A stretch of 64,000 nucleotides of DNA from Eretmocerus hayati (GCA_029851415.1 CM056742.1:64614454-64678453), one strand, 5' to 3'; shown: positions 36,901 through 51,313, numbered from the stretch's first letter. Made by a program: numbers and translations. The notes: generated by a model from the letters alone, not told the origin.

Positions 36901-39900
36901 CCATGCCTCCACGATTCGGATTTCATACTGTAGTATTCAGCTTGATTGGTCAATGACGCAACGAGTGATTGGGTTATCATTGGAATCGATTCACATCGTC
37001 AATCCAATGGCACCTGGCAGGATCCACACCGATAGCAAATCTCATCTCCAAGCCGTTCCAATCCTGCTCAGCAGTATTGAAGTCGATTGAAATCTATGAA
37101 ACCTAGAGAAGTTCAACACCGATTGTGAATATTGAGAATAAGAGAATGACCACGCACCCACGATTCCAATCCGATTCTGTAGTATTCATCACAATTGGTC
37201 AATCACGCAATGATTGATTCGGTCATCATTGAAATCAATTGACGGAATCGATTCAATGCCACCTGGCAGGATTTAGACCGATAGCGAAACTCATCTTCAG
37301 GCCCTTCCAATCCTGCTCAGCAGTATTGAAGTCAATCGAAATATCTGAAACCAAGAGAAGTTCAACACTGATTGTGAGTATTGAGAAGGAAAGAATGACC
37401 ACGCACCCACGATTCCAATCCGATTATGTAGTATTCATCTCGATTGGTCAATCACGCAATGAGTGATTGGGTCATCATTGGAATCGATTGACGGAATCGT
37501 TTCAATGCTGCCTGGCAGGATTCAGACCGATAGCGAAACTTATTCTCGGTCCATACCAATCTTGCTCAGCAGTATTGAATCCGATTCAAATATATGAGAA
37601 CTAGAGGAGTTCGATACTGATTGTAGGTATTGAGGAGGATAGAGACCATGCTTCCACGATCCGAATTCCATCCTATAGTATTCAGCTTGATCGGTCAATG
37701 ACACAACGCGTGATTGGGTGATCATTGGAATCGATTCAGACCGTCAATCCAATGCCTTCTGCCAGGATTCAGAAGGATAGCAAAACTCATCTTCAGGCCG
37801 TTCCAATCCTGCTCAGCAGTATTGAATCCGATTCAAATATATGAGAACTGGAGGAGTTCAATACTGATTGTAAGTATTGAGGAGCATAGAGACCATGCTT
37901 CCACGATTCGAATTTCATACTACAGTATTCAGCTTGATTGGTCAATGACGCAACGAGTGGTTGGGTTATCATTGGAATCGATTGACACCATCAATTCAAT
38001 GCCACCTGGCAGGATCCAGAACGATAGCAAAACTCATCTTCAAGCCGTTCCGATCCTGCTCAGCAGTATTGAATCCGATTTGAATACATGAGAACTGGAG
38101 GAGTTCAATACTAATTGTAAGTATTGAGGAGGATAGAGACTATGCTTCCACGATTTGAATTTCATACTATAGTATTCAGCTTGATTGGTCGATGACGCAA
38201 CGCTTGATTGGGTTATCATTGGAATCGATTCAGACCGTTAATTCGATGCCACCTGGCAGGATTCAGACCGATAGCAAAACTCATCTTCAGGCCGTTCCAA
38301 TCCTGATCAGCAGTATTGAATCCGATTTAGAAATATGAGAACTGGAGGAGTTCAATACTGATTGTAAGTATTGAGGAGGATAGAGACTATGCTTCCACGA
38401 TTTGAATTTCATCCTATAGTATTCAGCTCGATTGAACAATGACGCAACGGGTGATTGGGTTATCATTGAAATCGATTCACACCGTGAATTCAATGCCGCC
38501 TGGCAGGATTCTGAACGATAGCAAAACTCATCTTCAGGCCGTTCCAATCCTGCTCAGCAGTATTGATTTCGATTGAGATACATGAAATCTTGAGAAGTTT
38601 AATACTGATTGTGAGTATTGAGGAAACAGGAATGACCACGCACCCACGATCCCAATCCGATTCTGTAGTATTCATCTCAATTGGTCAATCACGCAATGAG
38701 TGGTTGGGTCATCATTGAAATCAATTGACGGAATCGATTCAATGCTGCCTGGCAGAATTCAGACCGAGAGCAGAACTCATCTTCAGGCCGTTCCAATCCT
38801 GCTCAGCAGTATTGAATCCGATTTGAATATATGAGAACTGGAGGAGTTCAATACTGATTGTAAGTATTGAGGAGGATAGAGACCATGCCTCCACGATTCG
38901 AATTTCATCTTATAGTATTCAGCTTGATTGGTCAATGACGCCACGAGTGATTGGGTTATCATTGGAATCGACTGACACCGTCAATTCAATGCCACCCGGC
39001 AGGATTTGGACCGATAGTGAAACTCATCTTCAGGCCCTTCCAATCCTGCTCAGCAGTATTGAAGTCAGTCGAAATATCTGAAACCTAGAGAAGTTCAACA
39101 CTGATTGTGAGTAATGAGACGGAAAGAATGACCACGCACCCACGATTCCAATCCGATTATGTAGTATTCATCTCGATTGGTCAATCACGCAATGAGTGAT
39201 TGGGTCATCATTGGAATCGATTGACGGAATCGTTTCAATGCTGCCTGGCAGGATTCAGACCGATAGCGAAACTTATTCTCGGTCCATACCAATCTTGCTC
39301 AGCAGTATTGAATCCAATTCAAATATATGAGACCTAGAGGAGTTCAATACTGATAGTGAGTATTGAGAAGGAAATAATGACCACTCACCCACGATGCCAT
39401 CCGGTTATGTAGTATTCATCTCGATTGGTCAATCACGCAATGAGTGATTGGGTCATCATTGGAATCAATTGACGGAATCGATTAAATGCTGCCCGGCAGG
39501 ATTCAGACCGATAGCGGAACTCATCCTCAGTCCATACCAATCTTGCTCAGCAGTATTCAATCCAATTCAAATATATGAGAACTAGAGGAGGTCAATAGTG
39601 ATGGGAGTATTGAGAAGGAAATAATGACCACTCACCCACGATTCGAATCCGATTATGTAGTATTCATCTCGATTGGTCAATCACGCAATGAGTGATTGGT
39701 TCATTATTGATATCGATTGACGGAATCGATTCAATGCTGCCTGGCAGGATTCAGACCGATAGCGAAACTCATCCTCAGTCCATACCGATCTTGCTCAGCA
39801 GTATTGAATCCGATTCAAATATATGAGAACTAGAGGAGTTCGATGTTGATTGTAAGTATTGAGGAGGATAGAGACCATGCTTCCACGATTCGAATTTCAT

Positions 39901-40296
39901 CTTATAGTATTCAGCTTGATTGGTCAATGACGCCACGAGTAATTGGGTTTTCATTGGAATCGATTCACTTCTTCAATTCAATGCCACCTGGCAGGATTCA
40001 GACCGATAGCGAAACTCATCTTCAGGCCCTTCCAATCCTGCTCAGCAGTATTGAAGCCAATCAAAGTATATGTAACCTAGAGAAGTTCAACACTGATTGT
40101 GAGTATTGAGGAGGAAAGAATGACCACGCACCCGCGATTCCAATCCGATTATGTAGTATTCATCTCAATTGGTCAATCACGCAATGAGTGATTGAATCAT
40201 CATTGAAATCGATTGACGGAATCGATTCAATGCTGCCTGGCAGGATTCAGACCGATAGCGAAACTTATCCTCAGTCCATACCGATTTTGCTCAGCA

Positions 40297-43268
40297 GTAT
40301 TGAATCCGATTCAAATATATGAGAACTAGAGGAGTTCGATACTGATTGTAGGTATTGCGGAGGATAGAGACCATGCTTCCACGATCCGAATTCCATCCTA
40401 TAGTATTCAGCTTGATCGGTCAATGACGCAACGCGTGATTGGGTGATCATTGGAATCGATTCAGACCGTCAATTTAATGCCAACTGGCAGGATTCAGACC
40501 GATAGCAAAACTCATCATCAGGCCGTTCCAATCCTGCTCAGCAGTATTGAAGTCAATCGAAATATATGAAACCTAGAGAAGGTCAACACTGATTGTGAGT
40601 ATTGAGAAGGGAAGAAGAACCACGCACCCACGATTCCAATCCGATTCTGTAGTATTCATCGCAATCCGTCAATCACGCAATGAGTGATTAGGTCATCATT
40701 GGAATCAATCGACGGAATCGATTCAATGCCACCTGGCAGGATTTAGACCGATAGCGGAACTCATCTTCAGGCCCTTCCAATCCTGCTCAGCAGTATTGAA
40801 GTCAATCGAAATATATGAAACCAAGAGAAGTTCAACACTGATTGTGAGTATTGAGAAGGAAAGAATGACCACGCACCCACGATTCCGATCCGATTATGTA
40901 GTATTCATCTCGATTGGTCAATCACGCAATGAGTGATTGGGTCATCATTGGAATCGATTGACGGAATCGATTCAATGCTGCCTGGCAGGATTCAGACCAA
41001 TAGCGAATTTTATTCTCGGTCCATACCAATCTTGCTCAGCAGTATTGAATCCGATTCAAATATATGAGAACTAGAGGAGTTCGATTCTGATTGTAGGTAT
41101 TGAGGAGGATAGAGACCATGCTTCCACGATCCGAATTCCATCCTATAGTATTCAGCTTGATCGGTCAATGACGCAACGCGTGATTGGGTGATCATTGGAT
41201 TCGATTCAGACCGTCAATTCAATGCCACCTGGCAGGATCCAGACCGATAGCGAAACTCATCTTCAGGCCGTTCCAATCCTGCTCAGCAGTATTGAATCCG
41301 ATTCAAATATATGAGAACTGGAGGAGTTCAATACTGATTGTAAGTATTGAGGAGGATAGAGACCATGCTTCCACGATTCGAATTTCATACTACAGTATCC
41401 AGCTTGATTGGTCAATGACGCAACGAGTGATTGGGTTATCATTCGAATCGATTCACACCGTCAATTCAATGCCACCTGGCAGGATCCAGACCGATAGCAA
41501 AACTCATCTTCAAGCCGTTCCAATCCTGCTCAGCAGTATTGAATCCGATTTAAATATATGAGAACTGGAGGAGTTCAATACTGATTGTAAGTATTGAGGA
41601 GGATAGAGACTATACTTCCACGATTTGAATTTCATACTATAGTATTCAGCTTGATTGGTCAATGACGCAACGCGTGATTGGGTTATCATTGGAATCGATT
41701 CAGACCGTTAATTCGATACCACCTGGCAGGATTCAGACCGATAACAAAACTCATCTTCAGGCCGTTCCATTCCTGATCAGCAGTATTGAATCCGATTCAA
41801 ATATATGAGAACTAGAGGAGTTCGATACTGATTGTAGGTATTGCGGAGGATAGAGACCATGCTTCCACGATCCGAATTCCATCCTATAGTATTCAGCTTG
41901 ATCGGTCAATGACGCAACGCGTGATTGGGTGATCATTGGAATCGATTCAGACCGTCAATTTAATGCCAACTGGCAGGATTCAGACCGATAGCAAAACTCA
42001 TCATCAGGCCGTTCCAATCCTGCTCAGCAGTATTGAAGTCAATCGAAATATATGAAACCTAGAGAAGGTCAACACTGATTGTGAGTATTGAGAAGGGAAG
42101 AAGAACCACGCACCCACGATTCCAATCCGATTCTGTAGTATTCATCGCAATCCGTCAATCACGCAATGAGTGATTAGGTCATCATTGGAATCAATCGACG
42201 GAATCGATTCAATGCCACCTGGCAGGATTTAGACCGATAGCGGAACTCATCTTCAGGCCCTTCCAATCCTGCTCAGCAGTATTGAAGTCAATCGAAATAT
42301 ATGAAACCAAGAGAAGTTCAACACTGATTGTGAGTATTGAGAAGGAAAGAATGACCACGCACCCACGATTCCGATCCGATCATGTAGTATTCATCTCGAT
42401 TGGTCAATCACGCAATGAGTGATTGGGTCATCATTGGAATCGATTGACGGAATCGATTCAATGCTGCCTGGCAGGATTCAGACCAATAGCGAATTTTATT
42501 CTCGGTCCATACCAATCTTGCTCAGCAGTATTGAATCCGATTCAAATATATGAGAACTAGAGGAGTTCGATACTGATTGTAGGTATTGAGGAGGATAGAG
42601 ACCATGCTTCCACGATCCGAATTCCATCCTATAGTATTCAGCTTGATCGGTCAATGACGCAACGCGTGATTGGGTGATCATTGGATTCGATTCAGACCGT
42701 CAATTCAATGCCACCTGGCAGGATCCAGACCGATAGCGAAACTCATCTTCAGGCCGTTCCAATCCTGCTCAGCAGTATTGAATCCGATTCAAATATATGA
42801 GAACTGGAGGAGTTCAATACTGATTGTAAGTATTGAGGAGGATAGAGACCATGCTTCCACGATTCGAATTTCATACTACAGTATCCAGCTTGATTGGTCA
42901 ATGACGCAACGAGTGATTGGGTTATCATTCGAATCGATTCACACCGTCAATTCAATGCCACCTGGCAGGATCCAGACCGATAGCAAAACTCATCTCCAAG
43001 CCGTTCCAATCCTGCTCAGCAGTATTGAATCCGATTTAAATATATGAGAACTGGAGGAGTTCAATACTGATTGTAAGTATTGAGGAGGATAGAGACTATA
43101 CTTCCACGATTTGAATTTCATACTATAGTATTCAGCTTGATTGGTCAATGACGCAACGCGTGATTGGGTTATCATTGGAATCGATTCAGACCGTTAATTC
43201 GATACCACCTGGCAGGATTCAGACCGATAACAAAACTCATCTTCAGGCCGTTCCATTCCTGATCAGCA
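40297..43268 (+). repeat. 1,486 bp higher-order repeat (6 monomers), two tandem copies over 99% alike by eye
   Basis: The private marker ggtattgcgg stands at 40351 and 41837, an offset of 1486. A 125-residue ORF repeats unchanged at 41184 and 42670. I saw only scattered substitutions (for example cgattctg versus cgatactg) between the copies. The boundaries lie in cagcagtattgaatccg. Confidence 0.85.
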
Positions 43269-46200
43269 GTATTGAATCCGATTCAAATATATGAGAACTG
43301 GAGGAGTTCGATACTGATTGTAAGTATTGAGGAGGATAGATACTATGCTTCCACGATTCGAATTTCATCCTATAGTATTCAGCTCGATTGGTCAATGACG
43401 CAACGAGTGATTGGGTTATCATTGAAATCGATTCACACAGTGAATTCAATTCCGCCTGGCAGGATCCTGACCGATAGCAAAACTCATCTTCAGGCCGTTC
43501 CAATCCTGCTCAGCAGTATTGAATTCGATTCAGATCTATGAAATCTAGAAGAGTTCAATACTGATTGTGAGTATTGAGAAGGAAAGAATGACCACGCACC
43601 CACGATTCCAATCCGATTATGTAGTATTCATCTCGATTGGTCAATCATGCAATGAGTGATTGGATCATTATTGGAATCGATTGACGGAATCGTATCAATG
43701 CTGCCTGGCAGGATTCAGACCGATAGCGAAACTTATTCTCAGTCCAGACCAATCTTGCTGAGCAGTATTGGATCCAATTCAAATATATGAGAACCAGAGG
43801 AGTTCAATACTGATTGTAAATATTGAGGAGGATAGAGACCATGCTTCCACGATTCGAATTTCATCCTATAGTATTCAGCTCGATTGGTCAATGACGCAAC
43901 GGGTGATTGGGATATCATTGAAATCGATTCACACCGTGAATTCAATGCCGCCTGGCAGGATTGTGACCGATAGCAAAACTCATCTTCAGGCCATACCAAT
44001 CCTGCTCAGCAGTATTGGATTCGATTGAGATACATGAAATCTTGAGAAGTTTAATACTGATTGTAAGTATTGGGAAAACAAGAATGACCACGCACCCACG
44101 ATCCCAATCCGATTCTGCAGTATTCATCTCGATTGGTCAATCACGCAATGAGTGATTGAGTCATCATTGGAATCAATTGACGGAATCGATTCAATGCTGC
44201 CTGGCCGAATTCAGACCGATAGCAAAACTCGTCTTCAGGCCGTTCCAATCCTGCTCAGCAGTATTGAATCCGATTTAAATATATGAGAACTGGGGGAGTT
44301 CAATACTGATTGTAAGTATTGAGGAGGATAGAGACCATGCCTACACGATTCGAATTTCATCTTAGAGTATTCAGCTCGATTGGTCAATGACGCCACGAGT
44401 GATTGGGTTATCATTGGAATCGATTGACACCGTCAATTCAATGCCACCTGGCAGGAAAGAGACCGATAGCAAAACTCATCTTTAAGCCCCTCCAATCCTG
44501 CTCAGCAGTATTGAATTCGATTGAGATACATGAAATCTTGAGAAGTTTAATACTGATTGTGAGTATTGAGAAGAAAAGAATGACCACGCACCCACGATCC
44601 CAATCCGATTCTGTAGTATTCATCTCGATTGGTCAATCACGCAATGAGTGATTGGGTCATCATTGGAATCAATTGACGGAATCGATTCAATGCTGCCTGG
44701 CAGAATTCAGACCGATAGCAAAACTCATCTTCAGGCAGTTCCAATCCTGCTCAGCAGGATCGAATTCGATTGAGATCTATGAAACCTAGAGGAGTTCAAT
44801 ACTGATTGTGAGTATTGAGAAGGAAATAATGACCACGCACCCACGATCCCAATCCGATTCTGCAGTATTCATCTCGATTGGTCAATCACGCAATGAGTGA
44901 TGGGGTCATCATTGAAATCAATTGACGGAATCGATTCCATGCTGCCTGGCAGAATTCAGACCGATAGCAAAATTCATCTTCAGGCCGTTCCAATCCTGCT
45001 CAGCAGTATTGAATTCGATTGAGATACATGAAATCTTGAGAAGTTTAATACTGATTGTGAGTATTGATGAGAAAAGAATGACCGCGCACCCACGATCCCA
45101 ATCCTATTCTGTAGTATTCATCTCGATTGGTCAATCACGCAATGAGTGATTGGGTCATCATTGGAATCAATTGACGGAATCGATTCAATGCTGCCTGGCA
45201 GAATTCAGACCGATAGCAAAACTCATCTTCAGGCAGTTCCAATCCTGCTCAGCAGGATTGAATTCGATCGAGATCTATGAAACCTAGAGGAGTTCAATAC
45301 TGGTTGTGAGTATTGAGGAGGAAATAATGACCACGCACCCACGATTCCAATCCGATTATGTTGTATTCATCTCGATTGGTCAATAACGCAATGAGTGATT
45401 GGATCATCATTGGAATCTATTGACCGAATCGATTCAATGCTGCCTGGCAGGATTAAGACCGATAGCGAAACTTAAGTACAGACCAATCTTGCTGAGCAGT
45501 ATTGAATCCAATTCAAATATATGAGAACTGGAGGAGTTCGATACTGATTGTAAATATTGAGGAGGATAGAGACCATGCTCCCACGATTCGAATTTCATCC
45601 TATAGTATTCAGCTCGATTGGTCAATGACGGAACGAGTGATTGGGTTATCATTGAAATCGATTCACACCGTGAATTCGATGTCGCCTGGCAGGATTCTGA
45701 CCGATAGCAAAACTCATCTTCAGGCCGTTCCAATCCTGCTCAGCAGTATTGAATTCGATTGAGATACATGAAATCTAGAGGAGTTCAATACTGATTGTGA
45801 TTATTGAGAAGGAGAGAATGACCACGCAACCACGATTCCAATCCGATTATGTAGTATTCATCTCGATTGGTCAATCACGCAATGAGTGATTGGGTCATCA
45901 TTGAAATCAATTGACGGAATCGATTCAATCCTGCCTGGCGAAATTCAGACCGATAGCAAAACTCATCTTCAGGCAGTTCCAATCCTGCTCAGCAGTATTG
46001 AATTCGATTGAGATACACGAAATCTTGAGAAGTTTAATACTGATTGTGAGTATTGAGAAGGAAAGAATGACCACGCACCCACGATCCCAATCCGATTCTG
46101 TAGTATCCATCTCGATTGGGCATTCACGCAATGAGTGATTGGGTCGTTATTGAAATTGATTGACCGAATCGATTCAATGCTGCCTGGCAGGATTCAGACC

Positions 46201-49130
46201 GATAGCGAAACTTATCCTCAGTCCATACCAATCTTGCTCAGCAGTATTGAGCCCAATTCAAATATATGAGATTTAGAGGAGTTCAATACTGATTGTTAGT
46301 ATCGAGGAGCATAGAGACCATGCTTTCACGATTCGAATTTCATGCTGTAGTATCCAGCTCGATTGGTCAATGACGCAACGAGTGATTGCGTTATCATTGG
46401 AATCGATTCACACTGTCAATTCAATGCCACCTGGCAGGATTCAGACCGATAGCAAAACTCATCTGCAGGCCGTTCCAATCCTGCTCAGCAGTATTGAATT
46501 TGATTGAAATCTATGAAACCTAGAGAATTTCAACACCGATTGTGAGTATCGAGAAGGAGAGAATGACCACGCACGCACGATTCCAATCCGATTCTGTAGT
46601 ATTCATCACAATTGGTCGATCACGCAATGATTGATTCGGTCATCATTGAAATCAATTGACGGGATCGATTCAATGCCACCTGGCAGGATTCAGACCGATC
46701 GCGAAACTCATCTTCAGGCCCTCCCAATCTTGCTCAGCAGTATTGAATCCAATTCAAATATATGAGAACTGAAGGAGTTCAATACTGATTGTAAATATTG
46801 AGGAGGATAGAGACCATGCTTCCACGATTCGAATTCCATCCTATAGTATTCAGCTTGATTGGTCAATGACGCAACGAGTGATTGGGTTATCATTGGAATC
46901 GATTCACACCGTCAATTCAATGCCACCTGGCAGGATACAGACCGATGGCAAATCTCATCTTCAAGCCGTTCCAATCCTGCTCAGCAGTATTGAAGTTGAT
47001 TGAAATCTATGAAACCTAGAGAAGTTCAACACCGATTGTGAGTATTGAGAATGAGAGAATGACCACGCACCCACGATTCCAATCCGATTCTGTAGTATTC
47101 ATCACAATTGGTCAATCGCGCAATGATTGATTCGGTCATCATTGAAATCAATTGACGGAATCGATTCAATGCCACCTGGCAGGATTTAGACCGATAGCGA
47201 AACTCATCTTCAGGCCCTTCCAATCCTGCTCAGCAGTATTGAAGTCAATCGAAATATATGAAACCTAGAGAAGGTCAACACTGATTGTGAGTATTGAGAA
47301 GGAAAGAAGAACCACGCACCCACGATTCCAATCCGATTCTGTAGTATCCATCACAATTCGTCAATCACGCAATGAGTGATTAGGTCATCATTGGAATCAA
47401 TTGACGGAATCGATTCAATGCCACCTGGCAGGATTTAGACCGATAGCGAAACTCATCTTCAGGCCCTTCCAATCCTGCTCAGCAGTATTGAAGTCAATCG
47501 AAATATATGAAACCTAGAGAAGGTCAACACTGATTGTGAGTATTGAGAAGGAAAGAAGAACCACGCACCCACGATTCCAATCCGATTCTGTAGTATTCAT
47601 CACAATTCGTCAATCACGCAATGAGTGATTAGGTCATCATTGGAATCAATTGACGGAATCGATTCAATGCTGCCTGGCAGGATTCAGACCGATAGCGAAA
47701 CTTATTCTCGGTCCATACCAATCTTGCTCAGCAGTATTGAATCCAATTCAAATATATGAGACCTAGAGGAGTTCAATACTGATAGTGAGTATTGAGAAGG
47801 AAATAATGACCACTCACCCACGATGCCAATCCGATTATGTAGTATACATCTCGATTGGTCAATCACGCAATGAGTGATTGAATCATTATTGAAATCGATT
47901 GACGGAATCGATTCAATGCTGCCTGGCAGGATTCAGACCGATAGCGAAACTTATCCTCAGTCCATACCGATTTTGCTCAGCAGTATTGAATCCGATTCAA
48001 ATATATGAGAACTAGAGGATCTCGATACTGATTGTAGGTATTGAGGAGGATAGAGACCATGCTTCCACGATCCGAATTCCATCCTATAGTATTCAGCTTG
48101 ATCGGTCAATGACGCAACCCGTGATTGGGTGATTATTGGAATCGATTCAGACCGTCAATTCAATGCCACCTGGCAGGATTCAGACCGATAGCGAAACTCA
48201 TCTTCAGGCCGTTCCAATCCTGCTCAGCAGTATTGAATCCGATTCAAATATATGAGAACTGGAGGAGTTCAATACTGATTGTAAGTATTGAGGAGGATAG
48301 AGACCATGCTTCCACGATTCGAATTTCATACTACAGTATTCAGCTTGATTGGTCAATGACGCAACGAGTGATGGGGTTATCATTGGAATCGATTCAGACC
48401 GTTAATTCGATGCCACCTGGCAGGATTCAGACCGATAGCAAAACTCATCTTCAGGCCGTTCCAATCCTGATCAGCAGTATTGAATCCGATTCAAATATAT
48501 GAGAACTGGAGGAGTTCAATACTGATTGTAAGTATTGAGGAGGATAGATACTATGCTTCCACGATTCGAATTTCATCCTATAGTATTCAGCTCGATTGAA
48601 CAATGACGCAACGGGTGATTGGGTTATCATTGAAATCGATTCACACCGTCAATTCAATGCCACCTGGCAGGATCCAGACCGATAGCAAAACTCATCTTCA
48701 AGCCGTTCCAATCCTGCTCAGCAGTATTGAGTCCGATTTAAATATATGAGAACTTGAGGAGTTCAATACTGATTGTAAGTATTGAGGAGGATAGAGACCA
48801 TGCTTCCACGATTCGAATTTCATACTATAGTATTCAGCTTGATTGGTCAATGACGCAACGAGTGATTGGGTTATCATTGGAATCGATTCACACCGTCAAT
48901 CCAATGCCGCCTGGCAGGATTCTGACCGATAGCAAAACTCATCTGCAGGCCGTTCCAATCCTGCTCAGCAGTATTGAATTCGATTGAGATACATGAAATC
49001 TAGATGAGTTCAATACTGTTTGTGAGTATTGAGAGGGATAGGATAACCATGCACCCACGATCTTAATTCGATTCTGTGGTATTCATCCCGATTGGTCAAT
49101 CACGCAATAGGTGATTGGGAGTCGATTGAA

Positions 49131-49735
49131 ATCGATCCAGGGCTAATGACTCGAATCTTTCCATTCATGATTGAGACAGGTAGGAAAGAGCAAGCTATCA
49201 GTACTGCAGAGAAGTATTCAGTTCGATTGAGGAATGTTGCAACATTAGTATTGAAAAGGTGAAATCCAATCCTGTCACTCGGGATTGGTTAGGATAGATG
49301 ATTAGTATCGTTTCGCGTATTGAATCAGTTTCTGAAACATTGATCTCGATAGAGCAGTGGGAGACGGGATTCATCATCCAATTAGATTGATTCCAATACT
49401 GTATTGGTTCATTCAAACATATTGAACCAGCAAAGATCTTTCATCCATCCATCCGGATCCTATTCTATGCTGAATACTTGTATTGGATTATATTCGCTCA
49501 CATCAATCCTCATAAACAGTATAGAATTCGATTGGCAGTTGTGGTCTCAAATCTACAATTCAGAGTCAGCTAGATTGGGTCTATGCTCGATTGATCTGCA
49601 TTGAATTCCAATACTGCTCTCGCCCTTTGAATGATAGGACCGATTTAAATGTATTCATTCTGATAGGATTCGATTGGTTTTCAATCTATTCCAATCGATC
49701 TTTTGCAGCAGGGTATAGGCGAGAGCCCCAACGCG
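49131..49735. repeat. Degenerate right edge of the satellite array
   Basis: Monomer order breaks down after about 49130. Scattered motifs (gaattcgattg, caatactg, ccaatcgatc) persist to about 49716, where the 17-base motif cttttgcagcagggtat occurs (49700-49716). There is no gene. Confidence 0.6.
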
Positions 49736-49975
49736 TTTAGTAATACGTTATTTACCAAGCCTGTGCAAAGGGGCAGTGCCTCTCAGCGTGGATTTTCGAG
49801 AATCTAGGCTGAGTAGGCCAAATTATAGACCCAATCCAGGTGGAAAATCACTCAGGTCTATCTTCATGTGAATTTTCACGGCAATACAAACAATATTCGC
49901 GGAGAAAATTGGAACAAATTGAACGTTACTGGCGATTACAGATTCCTGCAGGGGGGAACAGCCACATCCCCTTAA
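49736..49975. other. Unique spacer, nothing recognised
   Basis: AT-rich sequence without ORF, RNA gene or clear repeat. Confidence 0.5.
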
Positions 49976-50465
49976 GTGAAATTTCGGTATTAACCAATCA
50001 ATAGATCAAGCTAAGAAAACCATAGCCTAGGTACCCCGGATTGATGAAAAATCAAGTTGGAAAAAGATATTTTAGTCCGAAAGTAAACAATTTTAGCGAT
50101 TTCACCTCGAAAAAGCTCCAAATCAATTTCGATTGGGAGAGGAGAGCAGCCAAATCACTGGTCTCATCTTTGAGTGATTCCACACAACTCATAGAAGAGC
50201 AAAAATCAATGGAGTGAGTCGTAGAAGAGAAAGCGTGGCGGAAAAAAGAAAATATACATACACAAATACACATGCAAAGGGACGGAAAGATGAATCCCTG
50301 AAAGGTTTTGGAGGATATGAGGAGAAAAAGTATTACTTACAATCGTTAGATTTTGGGGAGAGGAACAAAATGGTGAAAGCATTTTTGTGATGAGAGGAAC
50401 TCTGTTGGAAGGAATATTGTATTGAACGGAAAAATTGATCAAAAATTTGCTGGACCGAAAACAAA

Positions 50466-50485
50466 GCTTTCTCTTTAGAGAAAGC
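50466..50485. other. Perfect 8 bp stem hairpin ending repeat copy one
   Basis: gctttctc, loop ttta, gagaaagc. The identical hairpin ends copy two at 51532-51551. Confidence 0.6.
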
Positions 50486-51313
50486 AGAAATGAAGTTCAG
50501 TTCACATTTTTCTATTATCTTGCGATTTATTTGCACAAGTTTGCATTTTAGAGAAATTCAGATTACCTATAGTAGGGTTTTTTGTGAAAAATATATCGTT
50601 TGGTTGAGGCGAAATTTTAATTTATTTGGTATAAAGCCGATAAAAATCGAATCTTTTCAAAAATTTTGGATTTTTCGAGAATAAATTCAATTTTGAGTGT
50701 ATTAAAACGAATTTTGAAAGAATTCGGTATGAACCGATCGATTCAGAACGACGGAAAAGTATCAACTCAGTTTATCAAAATTTGAACAAATTCGTTTGTC
50801 AGGGAGATATGAGGAAAGTATGAATGTTGAAAATTTTTTTTGTATATTTTGAGTTATTTTTTTAAGGGAGCTAGTTAGGGAGATTTGGGCTTTCTAAACT
50901 GAAGTTTTCTCAGCAATATCTGTAAATTGGTTGGAAGAGAATTTCGATGAAGTTGGTTTCAATGTGGTAAAAATGGAGTTTTTGTTGAAAATTTTCGTTT
51001 TTAGTAAAATTCCAAGCTTATGGAGATTGGATGGAATTTCGGTATCAACCAATCGTGAGATTGAGCGAAAAAACCATAGTCTAAGTAATCCAAATCACCG
51101 AGAGATCAAGTTAGAAAAAGATATTTTACTATGAATGTGAACAATTTTAGCAATTTTACCCCAAAAAATCTCTAAATTAGTTTCGATTGGGAAAGTAGAG
51201 GAGCAAAACCACTGGTCTCATCGTTGAGTGATGTTCTACAACTTGTAGAAAAGCAAAAATCGATAGACTGGAGTGGAGGAGAGAAAGCGTGGCGGGAAAA
51301 AGACAACAGCCAT

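Larger units (their letters stand above)
11566..49130 (+). repeat. Main satellite array, ~248 bp monomers, roughly 145-150 copies
   Basis: Successive copies of the landmark cacgcaatgagtgattgg fall 247-249 bases apart, for example at 28281, 28530 and 28779. Two main monomer types occur. Type 1 has tcacgcaatgagtgattg and gaatgaccacgcaccc. Type 2 has tgacgcaacgagtgattg and gaggaggatagagacc. They mix in many orders. The monomer holds four diverged dyads: caatgctgcctggcag, caatcctgctcagcag, caatactgattgtgagtatt and a weaker caatccgattctgtagtatt. A fifth dyad is caatcac...gtgattg. Copies near the left edge (11.6-12.6 kb) are more diverged than those in the middle. The recurring 60-130 residue ORFs in both strands carry no known domain and simply reflect few stops in the monomer. 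Confidence 0.97.

Noticed and set aside
11566..49130. Dozens of recurring 60-130 residue ORFs on both strands
   Set aside because: They recur with the satellite monomer, lack any domain, overlap on both strands, and break wherever a monomer variant brings a stop or shifts the frame. They are repeat by-products.
11566..49130. CENP-B box in the satellite next to a CENP-B-like transposase
   Set aside because: No monomer contains a match to the core ttcg....a..cggg pattern, and the transposase's own TACATTGG motifs do not occur in the monomer. Proximity alone is weak.
11566..49130. Hammerhead ribozyme in the satellite, as in some animal satellites
   Set aside because: The CTGATGA...GAAA core is not present in the monomers. 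The few CTGATGA hits lie in the Tigger element without the rest of the core.
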